The notes under the pieces: generated by a model
What the model was told of the DNA's origin: nothing
What the model saw: only the letters and a program-made list of their open reading frames with translations
Database searches by the model: none
Assembly: GCA_033807695.1 (NCBI GenBank)
Contig: CM066306.1
Span: 3,348,001 to 3,412,000 of the forward strand
Direction of reading: 5' to 3'
Source: Daedaleopsis sinensis
Taxonomy: Eukaryota > Basidiomycota > Agaricomycetes > Polyporales > Polyporaceae
Length of the DNA: 64,000 nt
Shown here: positions 12,115-21,342 of the stretch, piece by piece
How the letters are laid out: each line of letters begins with the position of its first letter
How positions within the stretch are numbered: the first letter of the stretch is position 1
Made by a program: the position numbers and the translations under genes

Positions 12115-12456
12115 TCATCCGTCTGGGTGCGACACCAAGGTACACTCAGGGTACTTCGTCCCGGCGGCGATGACGGAGCTGAGAATGTCGAGATTCCGGA
12201 AGGGAGGACGATCGACGGGGCAGCAGAACCGAAGGAGGCCTTCGAGGGTGTTTGCGTCCTCGGTCATGGTCACAACCTGGGGCTCGCCCGGAGGCTGGGA
12301 GTCGGGGAGGGTGAACATATCCTGGAAGACGGGTGAGGCTTTGGCCAGGACAATTTTGTAGAGGCGGAAATCAACGCCGTCTGAAGAGCGAAAGATAACG
12401 TCCGCGTCCGCATCGTCGAAAGGAACTCGTACGCTCTGCGGTTGCTGCGCAGGCAT
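12115..12456 (-). pseudogene. BTB/POZ gene copy 3, truncated after the BTB fold
   Basis: An ATG at 12456 opens MPAQQPQSVRVPFDDADADV and a normal BTB fold (LYKIVLAKASPVFQDMFTL, TMTEDANTLEGLLRFCCP). About 100 residues in, homology to the full copies stops after AAGTKY. The frame then runs through a few unrelated codons to a stop at 12115. The helical middle and the Cys-pair C-terminus are absent. It is either a decayed duplicate or a short BTB-only protein. No splice site restoring the missing part was found nearby. Confidence 0.75.
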
Positions 12457-12567
12457 CTCGCGTACGGGAGTGGGGGAGATGGCAGAGGAAACGAGCTGAG
12501 AGACACGATCTCGAGCATGGGAACATCGACAAGTATCTACCGTGGAATATAAGTACACTCTTGTGCA

Positions 12568-12579
12568 GTGCTGCGGTAG
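12568..12579 (-). promoter_or_regulatory. Shared upstream element (CTACCGCAGCA core) of BTB copy 3
   Basis: An exact second occurrence of GTGCTGCGGTAG (plus strand), 112 bases before the truncated BTB start. The nearby GGGAGATGGCAGA (about 12475-12487) also recurs upstream of the BTB scrap, so longer promoter DNA was duplicated together with the genes. Confidence 0.4.
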
Positions 12580-12669
12580 AGGAAGCTAGAGGAAGGCGCT
12601 GTTGTTGCGTCACCCAGTATAGTCTTCTTAAGTAACTATCGAAGCTCATGCACATATACCACACGAGGG

Positions 12670-12741
12670 TCCGTCAGAGGAGCGGGGGATGATCTCGGCA
12701 TCGGCGTAGGATAATGCGGCGGGGGCCTCGTTCTGGGACAT
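12670..12741 (-). pseudogene. N-terminal scrap of another BTB gene
   Basis: On the minus strand an ATG at 12741 gives MSQNEAPAALSYADAEIIPR then SSDGP. This aligns with the start of the full copies (APFDDADADIIFRSSDN) and loses similarity after about 24 codons. It stops a few codons later. It lies 214 bases upstream of truncated copy 3 in the same orientation and carries its own copy of the upstream element at 12851. It is a relic of a fifth family member. Confidence 0.7.
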
Positions 12742-12850
12742 GTTGACATGATACGTGAAGTGGGAGATGGCAGAAAACGGATGGCGGGGAGTGCAGGCAA
12801 GTAGATAGTAGTGCGTCAGCAAGTTGCATCTTAATCTGAATCTATCATCT

Positions 12851-12860
12851 TGCTGCGGTA
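12851..12860 (-). promoter_or_regulatory. Shared upstream element of the BTB scrap
   Basis: TGCTGCGGTA (plus strand) lies 110 bases before the ATG of the BTB scrap. It is the same core at the same spacing as before BTB copy 3. Confidence 0.35.
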
Positions 12861-13039
12861 CTCTTCTGAGGCACGTGAACTTCGAGCACGATGTTCTGTG
12901 CTATATATGCTAGTACAGCTACAGAGTTAGCTGTGAATTTCACTGAATAGCAGTATGTTAGATGCATCTTCCAAGGGCTGTGTACTACGACGCACTTGAA
13001 TGCTATACGACAGATTGACAACTCCTTCGAGCGTGCGTT

Positions 13040-14119
13040 CTATGATTCGGCATCGTAAGGCGGGAGGCCCCAATGCTCCGGGACAAACTCTTCGAGTGAT
13101 TTCAGCGTGAGGTCCGCCTGTTCGTCAACGGACGTCTTCTCCCCGCCCAACGACAGAAGGTTCGCGTCCGGGACCCAGACGACTGCCCGACGAACCCTCA
13201 TCAGCAAACGCACAACCGCGACCTAATCCAACATCACACGCACCGCTCATCCCCGCCCGCTTCCCCGCCTGCACCCCGGGGATACCATCCTCGAACACGA
13301 GCCCCTTCGCGCGCACGCCTCTCTGCGCCTCACTCACCCGCGCCTCGCCCACCTCCCCAGTGCCGACGTCCCGCCCCAGGAAGCGCTCAGCAGCGACGAG
13401 GAAGATGTCCGGGTGCGGCTTGCCCCTGCCCGGGGCGAACAGCCCGTCGTCCGCGCACACGACTGCGCCCGCGAAGCACCCGAAAAGCGCACCGAGGTGC
13501 GCGGCCTTGAGCTCGAAGTTGTGCCGCTGCGAGCCCGTCGCGAGCGCGAGCGGCACGCCGTGCGCGGCGAGGTGCCGCACGAGCCGCAGCGCGCCGGGCA
13601 GCGGCTGCACGGACGGCCAGCGCGCGTCCTGCAGCGCGCGCCGCGCGGTGAGGTAGTAGTCGATCGAGAACGATGCGGGGAGGTCGGGGAAGAAGGAGAG
13701 GAGGTGCGCGGCGGCCTCGCGCTCGGCTTTGCGGGTAGGGCAGCGATCGCGGAGTTATGGTGGCCGTTGATGGGCGTCGAGGGCAGCAGTGAGCGTGAGG
13801 GAGAGGCGGGAGGGGTGGATCGGCGTACGTTTGCCCATGAGGCCCGCTTTGATGTCCCAAGTCATCTCTTTTCCGTACGGCGCGAGGAGTTCATCTGCAG
13901 CCAACCCATCGCCAGGAAATATCGTCAGCGGGGTGCTGACGACTTGTAGGTGTATGCGTACTCGTCACGTCCGTGTAGACACGTTCCGAGTCTATGAGGA
14001 GGCCTAGTATAGGATGACACACGCGTTCAGCGATGATTGAGCGTTGTAAGTGTCCTAGACTGACCATCCATGTCAAAAATAACATACTCGATCTTCGGCC
14101 TTTGTGCGTTATCCGACAT
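13040..14119 (-). CDS. HAD-superfamily phosphatase, GS1/pseudouridine-5'-phosphatase type
   Basis: Predicted 262 aa from five exons: complement of 13040-13182, 13244-13726, 13829-13894, 13962-14003 and 14065-14119. All phases agree. Exon 1 carries the nucleophile motif YVIFDMDG, and its last Gly codon is split by an intron before LLIDSERVYTDVT. APYGKEMTWDIKAGLMGKPE matches the cap region of GS1-like enzymes. LATGSQRHNF is motif II, GRGKPHPDIF carries the motif III Lys and VFEDGIPGVQAGKRAGM is motif IV. The tail GMSVVWVPDAN and EEFVPEHWGLPPYD is typical of the family. Relatives dephosphorylate small phosphorylated metabolites such as pseudouridine 5'-phosphate in the cytosol. The substrate here is inferred only by family. 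The gene looks intact. Confidence 0.9.
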
Positions 14120-15874
14120 CCCGCGTGTTTCTCGAATATCGTAGTGCGGTACGATGGACGTGGTCAGAGGGAAAGAGCTCGCCACTGCGGCGCCTTGTGG
14201 CGCTTAGTAGATCGGCGATAGCGCCGATACTGAACGACGCACCGCCACCGATCTGCCGAGACATTCCGTAGTCATCCGTGGTCATTTATTTTGCCAACAT
14301 CTCGATCTTGAGATTCAATCGTTGGAATACTTATCCCATAGATGTCATTGCCTGCAGGGTGTGCTAAGATGCTGGTGCTAAGACGGTCAGTGCGAGGACA
14401 GCCCATGCAAGCTTCAGCGTCACTTGCGCGGGGAGGCTGTATTAAAGAGTCCAGACCTTCTCCTCGCAGGACAAACGAGGCAGAGCGCACTCACATTAAC
14501 GCAAATTCACCCCTCGGCACGTCACCTGGTACTATGATTACGGCACAAAGCTAAAGCTCTCGGCAGACAACAACTTCGCATCCGCATAAACTATCATCAA
14601 CTTCAATTGCCACCGTTCGCGATCGCTGGCAGAACCATCGGGGGGTCTAGCCACGCGTCGGCAACGCGGCTCAGGCTCTTGAGGTCCCGCTCGCCTCGAG
14701 GTCGCACGCAATTGCAAGATTGCGCACGTTCATGACGGAGATTGGGTGCACAGACGGGCTGATTGCAGTGCTTCGGCGTGCCAGAACCGCAATGTGCGTG
14801 AGGGCGCTGTGCGCTACCAACAAGTAATAGTAGGTGGTACAGCAATAGCTACGAGAGCCGCGCGGTGCGCAGTGCGCACAGCAAGGGTTCTAGATCGACA
14901 CGCGGGCGCCGCGGGGACTGAGGTTAATGGACAGCTGGCTGCTGCTCGTCGACGTCATGAAGGTAAACATAGTCCAAGCTCCTCGAAGCTTTCGCGCGAC
15001 GACGCGCAGTAAGTACTCGCTGACGGGGAGCTGCTAGGCCGATTACCTTTTTTCAGGATGCTAGGCACGTCTCACTCCGTCGGGGAGGACGATCGGAGAC
15101 AATCAAGCGCCGACAGGCACCGACCTGCGACGACCGGATGCCTAGGACAATGGGCGGCGCGGGTGGGCTCACAGTAAGTTCTTAGACTGCAGTCTAAGTA
15201 TTGGTATAGGGCGAGATCTGGGCGCAACAGGCACGGCTGCGAGAGGGTTCATAAACGCATAAGCTACTTGGCCAATATGTACATGTAGAAGGAGAAGGAG
15301 CAGCAACTACGGTTTGGGAAAGGGACGATACTGGTCCATGCATGACAATCGTGGACCGGCGCGCGGGAGCCGGAGGCGTGTTGCTGTCGAGGGAGGGGGA
15401 GGCAGCAGTCGCGGATAGCTCGACCCGTACAGGCAGGCGAAGAGAGCAGGGAGGGGGTAAGGTGTGGTACGTACAGCGGGGTACGTAGGCGCGAGCGATA
15501 CGCTGTGTGTGGCGACGACGGGGGGGCTGGGTTCAGAGTCCATGGGGATGTGCTTCTAGAGGATATGGGACGGTATGGGGAGGGAGTTAACGCACGCGGC
15601 ACATATGCACACGCGCCGAGGAGCGATATTGTAACGATGAGGGGGCTATTAATACACCAGACCTCTATACCACAAGTCGTCGCATGTCCGAGATCATCAT
15701 CATGCGCGTCGACCAGCCGTCCGCTCGACCCGGGGAGCACTTCACCGCGGGCCATAATGAGAGGCACCGACCGTCGCCGGCAACAACCGGGGAAAAGAGT
15801 GTACAACCTGCACGGCGCCGCTTGGGCACGGGCAGAGGGAGCCACGGCGGTGACGAAGAGGGGAAAAAGCGATA
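14120..15874. other. Intergenic, no gene recognised
   Basis: About 1.75 kb between the HAD phosphatase start and the glutaredoxin-like gene 3' end. Frames up to 204 codons exist near 15.3-15.9 kb, but their composition is irregular and no family is recognised. The part next to 15875 is probably 3' flank. Confidence 0.5.
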
Positions 15875-16860
15875 TCATAGCTTCTTGGCCTTCTTCTTGC
15901 GTGCGCCGTCGACGACGGCCCCAGCATCGGTGACGAGCTTCTGGAGCTCTCCCTTCGCGGCAAGAAACTTGATCTCCTTCGGCTGCCCCACGACGCGTCC
16001 TCCAACAAGCAGGATGGGAAGCTCTGTTGTCGAGGTGAGGCGGAAAAGAAGAGGGACGAGGACGTTCATGTCCGCTAAGAGGTATGGATGAGTACCGATG
16101 CGGCTAGGACGCGCTCCACGTGAAAGGAAGGGAGGACTCACGTCTTTCGTCAACGTCGACGATCGTGGGCGCGGGGCGGAGGTACAGGGTATCGAGGATC
16201 TGCTTGATCTCCCGCGACGCGGGCGAGTGGACCTGAGTGCGGCGAGCGTCGGCAGATGATAAGCGGACGCGCGTGGATGCCGCTGCTGGCAAGTGAACGC
16301 ACCTTGGAGTAGAGCATGACCGGATTCCGCGCCCAGACGTCGTTAACGACGTGCCGCATCTCCTCTTCCGCGCGAACTCCGCGCGTGTCGAAGTCGAGGA
16401 TGAGCTGGGGGTCGATGGGCTGCGACGGGTCGACGGTGGAAGGGATCACGTTCTGAGGGAGACTCGCGATGAAGCTCGACACTGCGGCGAGCTCCTGCGT
16501 CTGGTTGAGGGTGATTTGCGGACGTGAATACGTGGTGCTGTACGTTGTGCTCGGTTTTCGGTGCTTGAGGGCGGCGAGCCGGAGACCTTCAGGCGTCCAC
16601 CGAGCGGGTCGAGACCCATCTTCTGGGCGGTCATGGAAGGCTATCTGTCGGAGCGACGGCTGGGAGAGGAGCAGGATGTATACGGAGACGAGGACGAGGA
16701 CGAAGAGGGCGAGGAAGCACGTTCGATACCAATACGATTTGGACTTGCGGGACGAGATGGGGAATGTGGCGAGGTTAGGGATGGGGGTGAGGGGCGGGTC
16801 GTCGAGGGAGACGGGGCGCATGTCGGGGAAGCGGGCGGAAAAGGTGCGACGATGGGCCAT
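15875..16860 (-). CDS. Membrane-anchored glutaredoxin-like protein lacking active-site cysteine
   Basis: Predicted 282 aa from three exons: complement of 15875-16074, 16142-16232 and 16303-16860. Phases agree. I chose the ATG of MAHRRTFSARFPDM because it precedes a short basic tail and one membrane span (about residues 48-72, WYRTCFLALFVLVLVSVYIL). A linker follows, then a C-terminal thioredoxin-fold glutaredoxin domain. Recognisable parts are VMLYSKVHSPASREIKQIL, APTIVDVDER, TELPILLVGGRVVGQPKEI and a basic end KKKAKKL. This layout matches the ER/Golgi monothiol glutaredoxins Grx6/Grx7 of yeast. Where those have CPYS or CSYS, this protein has SPAS, and the whole domain has no Cys. It is probably not a thiol oxidoreductase, and a structural or binding role is possible. 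A splice error is unlikely because the junction is flanked by clean GT/AG and in-frame sequence. Confidence 0.85.
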
Positions 16861-18565
16861 GGATAGGATGGGAGTAATATAAGAAGAAACAAAGGAGCGG
16901 CAGAGGCGTGGCCTCGGAGTCGGAGAGTTGTCGATGGACGTCTTGAGACAAGAGCTAGTCCCCATTTTCCTTCCAATTTCTCCCATTTCTCCCCGCGCCC
17001 CGTCATGCCCATATATGGTCATTTCGCTGACATTAATAATTCGACACAATCTGCCGTTTAGCGCACCGTATATATAGATAACTTACTCTACCAGCTTCAC
17101 TCGCCACTTTGCCTTCCGGGTCCATCGAACCTCACCCGCGTGCATTAGGGTGCATTCCGCGCCACGACCTCTGTTGACCAGATCCTTGTCTTTTCAACTA
17201 TTCCCCCTCAAGAGCGCAACTGCGAATCTCACGCCGCATTTGCGGTGCCTGATAGATAGACAAAGGGCGATCCCAGATAGCAGCATTCTTGGGGAGATGT
17301 TCAAGTCGTCCTGACCCAGCCTGACCCGCGCTTGCGGATACGTACCCGTAAGTACTCTCCACGTTTCACGCGCGCCGGCTGATTGCACAACGAGGACGGT
17401 ATGTTTCAAACGTTCTGCCTCATGCCTGCATTCCAGACCTTCGACGTCATTTGATCCTTCAAGCTAAGTACTTGTGTAGCTTCAAACCTCCAGTGCAGTA
17501 GAGTGCAGTCCGCCGATTCCAATCGTCCCTGCCTCGATTCCGTGTTTTGACGGTCGTCAATCCAAGCCAAGAGATCCGACCTCGGGTTCAGTTCAGAGGC
17601 GGGTTGCATATCACTCCGGCTAGGGCCGTCACGACGAGCGGTGCTCAGTAAGTATCTGGTGCTATTCGATGGCTTCCCGAACAAAGATATTGTTAAGTAT
17701 GCCAGCTGTTTATAGGCTTTCTTGGATCGGAATGCGGCTTCGGTCGGGATGTCCTTCGACCTTCAAACTCGGGGAGCTGTGCAATCCCGCGGTCCGGCAT
17801 GGTCGTTCCTGGGGTCTCAGCTCAGCTTGTTGGCGTTTTGTTGGCGTTGCATAACAAGTGTTTCAAAACAGGTTAATAGATACTAGGGGTCAACTTAACG
17901 TTAACAATACTTACTCTACAACACTGCGCCGCTCTTAACAGGCGTCGCTCAGAAGGACCATGGCCACACCACCACAATATCGCAGCCCACACCTGCTCAA
18001 CCTGCTCTAGCCGATCCCATTCCTCGACCAAGTCGTGGCGGACGCCTTTTGACAGCTGTGAAGGTGGCTGCGCACCACGATAACGTATCATGCATCATGG
18101 TTTCATTGTTAGAACTGAGTACTGACGGCCGAGCCCAATCCAACTTGATGAGCACTGTACAGGTTTATACGTGGATGGTCTCGGGTTGAACAAGACGAAC
18201 TATAGTACTCATGACCCAAGAAAGCCCTCCCACTCTGGCGATGACCACACGTTCTCATCGATGCTTGCAGACTAGTAAGCAAATCCGAGCTCACCACTCT
18301 CCAACGTGATTAGTTGTGTAGAAAGTCGGTTTATCCTTCCTTACCATGTAACAGCGACACTGACGTCACTTTGTATCTTCTATGCCCAGGTATTGTGAGG
18401 TATAGGTATAGGAAGTGTTGTTTGATCAACTGATCAGGAATCACCGTCACTAGTTACCCATGCCCTACGACTCTACTTATGACCGGTACCGTCAAAGTGT
18501 GCGGGCGATCTCAATATTCAATCATTAGGCAGGCTTACACTCGGCTTACCACGCTTGCCGAAGCC

Positions 18566-18598
18566 CCTCCTCCTCCTCCTCCTCCTCCTCCTCCTCCT
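18566..18598 (+). repeat. (TCC)n trinucleotide microsatellite
   Basis: About eleven consecutive TCC units, followed shortly by a few GAGGAG units on the same strand. It lies about 240 bases before the start of BTB copy 4 and is a likely length-variable site. Confidence 0.9.
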
Positions 18599-18726
18599 TC
18601 TGTCGATAAGGTTCGATAGAGGAGGAGGTTGGTATTTTCAGGTCCTCGTACAAGCTTCCTCACACGTCAGCCCACGTGATAGCGTGCAGAATAGAAGCAA
18701 AGGACGAGTTCCTATATTATCGATCC

Positions 18727-18752
18727 TGCTGCGGCACGATCCTGCTGCGGCA
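18727..18752 (+). promoter_or_regulatory. Duplicated TGCTGCGGCA element before BTB copy 4
   Basis: TGCTGCGGCA occurs twice, at 18727 and 18743, inside a repeated GATCCTGCTGCGGCA unit, about 85-110 bases before the BTB copy 4 ATG. It shares the TGCTGCGG core found before the minus-strand BTB copies, but in the opposite orientation relative to the gene. Confidence 0.35.
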
Positions 18753-18834
18753 GCGTCGAGTGTCTTTATAAAACCCTCAGCTTCGCAAGTAGGAGGAAGT
18801 GCACAACAGTCCATCCTTCCTTCGACTGTCCGAA

Positions 18835-19894
18835 ATGGCCCTAGCACCGTTCACCCGCGCTCCCTTCGACGACGCCGACGCGGACATCATATTCCGCTCC
18901 TCCGACAACATCGACTTCCGCCTCTACAAAGTCGTCGTCGCCAAAGCCTCCCCCGTGTTCCGCGGGATGCTTGCCCTCCCCGACGGCCCGTCCTCCCCCG
19001 CGGGCGAGCCCCAAGTCGTGCAGCTCACCGAGAACAGGTGGACGCTCGACCACCTCTTCCGCCTCTGCTGCCCCGTCGAGCATACCCCCTTCACCGACCT
19101 CGACGACGTCGCAGCGGCGCTCGAGGCCGCACGCAAGTACGAGATGGCCGCCGTCACTGCGAACCTGCGCTGGGTGCTCAGGTGTTTCCTGCCATACGAG
19201 CCGCTCCGCGTCTACGCTCTGGCGTACTTGTTCAGCGTACGCGATGTCGCGCGCGAGGCGGCGGAGCGCATGCTCGATGATCCCCAATTCCATACTCCGG
19301 ATGTACCCCCTCCTGAGTTCGGTGACCTCCCGGCCTTTGCTATCTATGCTGTCCATACCTTCAGGCAGGAGTGTATCAAGGCCGCTCTGCGAGCTTGGGA
19401 CGATCAGGAATGGATAGGGCTAGCCGTCACTAAACTCATCCCGGAAGGTGCCAATGGCTACACGGTGGACCCAACATGGCCATGGGTCTGGTTCGTTTGT
19501 AACGGTCGTGGGCCGTGCCCTCGAGCAGCTTACGATGACTCGGGCTCACATGTTGGTCTCAACCCTTATACCGTGCTGCGCCTCAAACAGGCACGGTCAT
19601 GGTGGTGGGACTACTTCCAGTCACTGAAGACGGCCTTGAGCGAGCGGCCTTCTGGTCGCTGTGTTCGAGAGTACATCCGCAAGCCGCAAACATTCGAGGC
19701 ACTTCGCAAAGCCGCATCGTGCCCCACCTGCTCCCCTAAAGCACACGCCCACTTGTTGCAGTTCACCGAATTATTCGCGACAAGGATCGACGCTGCCATA
19801 GCTCAAGTGAGTGCACAGTTTCGACAGTGCAGATTCTAGTAGTGCATCAGGCTGATCGCGGACTCAAACTTAGGTCAGTCTCAAGCTCGATTAG
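18835..19894 (+). CDS. BTB/POZ domain protein, copy 4
   Basis: Predicted 330 aa from two exons (18835-19806 and 19874-19894). The second exon adds only VSLKLD. I chose the ATG of MALAPFTRAPFDDADADIIF, which aligns with the other copies. The BTB fold has FRLYKVVVAKASPVFRGML and QLTENRWTLDHLFRLCCP. The cysteine-rich patch VCNGRGPCPR and the late pair SCPTCSPKA match copies 1 and 2. The GC-rich coding sequence is more diverged than copies 1 and 2 are from each other, and it lies on the other strand 6 kb away. Function unknown. Adaptor activity is inferred from the BTB fold only. Confidence 0.87.
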
Positions 19895-20306
19895 TACTCT
19901 TGTCATTCGGTCACGGTACTGGTAGGAGGGCAGACTAGGGAATATCGACGTTTTCATAGTGCGGGTACCTATGTACAGTGAAGGAGATCCCGAGCCCACT
20001 TGTCTCGTGCCCACATATTAACACCGAAAGTTGCAGTTATTGTCTCAATGTTCAGAGTACTATATGCATACTATTGGACCCAATTGTACATACGTTCACT
20101 GTGTCTATACATATGTATCTTAGAGACATGGAACAGCCATATGATGTTTGAAGCTGAAGACTGCTGTGGTGGTTCGTACGTGACGGTATGTACATCATCA
20201 TCGACTTGGATATCACTGTACATGTGATATACGTCTCAGATTGCGCCGATATCTATTATCTATCTTTACCTTCACCACATTCATCGTGGACTCTCACCAT
20301 ACGAGC
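19895..20306. other. Intergenic, AT-richer, no gene recognised
   Basis: About 410 bases between BTB copy 4 and the HAD gene, with repeated TATGTA/GTACAT motifs around 20045-20230. It probably contains the 3' flank of BTB copy 4 and the promoter of the HAD gene. Confidence 0.5.
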
Positions 20307-20960
20307 ATGGCCGAAGTCCACAAGCCTGAGCCAGAGTACCGCACTCTCATCCTTGATCTCGGCGATGTGCTCTTCAGCTGGTCTCCGGAGAACAAAACGA
20401 CCATCCCACCCCGCATGCTGAAGGACATGATGAACGGACCTATCTGGCACGACTACGAGCGCAACCGCATGTCCCAGGCGGACTGCTACGCCCGCCTCGC
20501 CGAGCAGTTCTCCGTGCAGGCCCCGGACATCGATGCCGCTTTCGTGCAGGTGCGCGCGTCGCTCCGCCCGAACGAGGAGCTCGTCGCGCTCGTGCGCGGG
20601 CTCAAGGCGCAGTTCGGCGGGCGGCTGCGCGTGTTCGCGCTCTCGAACATCTCCCTCCCCGACTACGAGTTCATCATCACGCTCCCCACGGACTGGTCCA
20701 TCTTCGACAGGGTGTTCGCGTCGGCGCTGCTCGGGGAGCGCAAGCCCGACCGGGCGATATACGAGATGGTCGTGCGGGAGGCGGAGATCGATCCGGCGAC
20801 GGCGGTGTTCGTCGACGATAAGGCAGAGAACGTAGAGGCTGCGCGCGCGCTGGGCATCCACGGGATCGTGTTCGACAAGCAGGAGGGGGTATTTCAGGCA
20901 TTGCGGAAGGCGTTTGGGGAGCGCATCGTCCAGGAGTCGAGGAGGGCTGCGGAGGAATAG
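20307..20960 (+). CDS. HAD-superfamily hydrolase, stand-alone relative of HAD-type terpene cyclase domains
   Basis: Single exon, 217 aa from the ATG of MAEVHKPEPEY. An upstream in-frame ATG at 20241 would add 22 less likely residues. HAD motifs are visible: LILDLGDVLFSW (nucleophile Asp, with Gly at +2 as in YihX-type members), FALSNISLPDYE (motif II Ser), LLGERKPDRAIYE (motif III Lys) and AVFVDDKAENVEAARALG (motif IV). The text resembles the N-terminal HAD region of fungal HAD-like drimane terpene cyclases and their partner phosphatases. The protein ends right after the HAD fold, with no cyclase-sized extension. It is probably a small-molecule phosphatase. No terpene cluster genes surround it, so a link to terpene metabolism is only a guess. 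Confidence 0.8.
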   Translation: MAEVHKPEPEYRTLILDLGDVLFSWSPENKTTIPPRMLKDMMNGPIWHDYERNRMSQADCYARLAEQFSVQAPDIDAAFVQVRASLRPNEELVALVRGLKAQFGGRLRVFALSNISLPDYEFIITLPTDWSIFDRVFASALLGERKPDRAIYEMVVREAEIDPATAVFVDDKAENVEAARALGIHGIVFDKQEGVFQALRKAFGERIVQESRRAAEE

Positions 20961-21342
20961 CCTGGTTCAGGGAGTCGCCGACCGGAGTCGGGCGGGCGGG
21001 CTCGGGCGGATCTGATCATGGATCTGGTAGTAGACTAAAGTGCGGGCATCAGACTTGGGATCTCCGAATGTCCTGAACTAAAGCAGTTGGCGCGACAAGT
21101 ACATATGTACGTGCGTAGAGATCTGTATCTTCCACGTTTACTGTACGCCGCGCCGCAGTCATCGCTCGAGGACCGCATGCTGGAAGAGAAGCCGGACCGA
21201 ACGGCCTTATACAGATGACGACGCTTCCGAGCGGCTGTCTCTCACACTCTTCCGCGAACCTCCACCACCCACCACCCACCGTCGTCTCCCAGGCCCCGGC
21301 CACCGTCCGTGGCGACAGCAGCTGTTGGCCCACTGTATTTGT
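20961..21342. other. Intergenic between HAD gene and muskelin
   Basis: About 380 bases with no gene. It probably holds the 3' flank of the HAD gene and the promoter and leader of muskelin, including a CCACCACCCACCACCCACC run near 21265. A TTG-initiated extension of the muskelin frame at 21325 was rejected in favour of the ATG at 21343. Confidence 0.5.

Larger units (their letters stand above)
16861..18834. other. Intergenic, with promoter-like element and microsatellite
   Basis: No gene recognised in about 2 kb. A TATA-like CCGTATATATAG at about 17067-17078 lies some 200 bases before the glutaredoxin-like start. The remainder has only short frames. The TCC microsatellite near 18566 and duplicated TGCTGCGG elements near 18727-18752 sit at the downstream end, before BTB copy 4. 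Confidence 0.5.

Noticed and set aside
15264..15878. 204-codon minus-strand frame downstream of the glutaredoxin-like gene
   Set aside because: It overlaps the other-strand frames, is biased in composition and has no recognisable domain. It is more likely 3' flank.
21325..21342. Six-codon upstream extension of muskelin starting at TTG
   Set aside because: Non-ATG start. The ATG at 21343 lies just downstream, and the added residues do not match the family.
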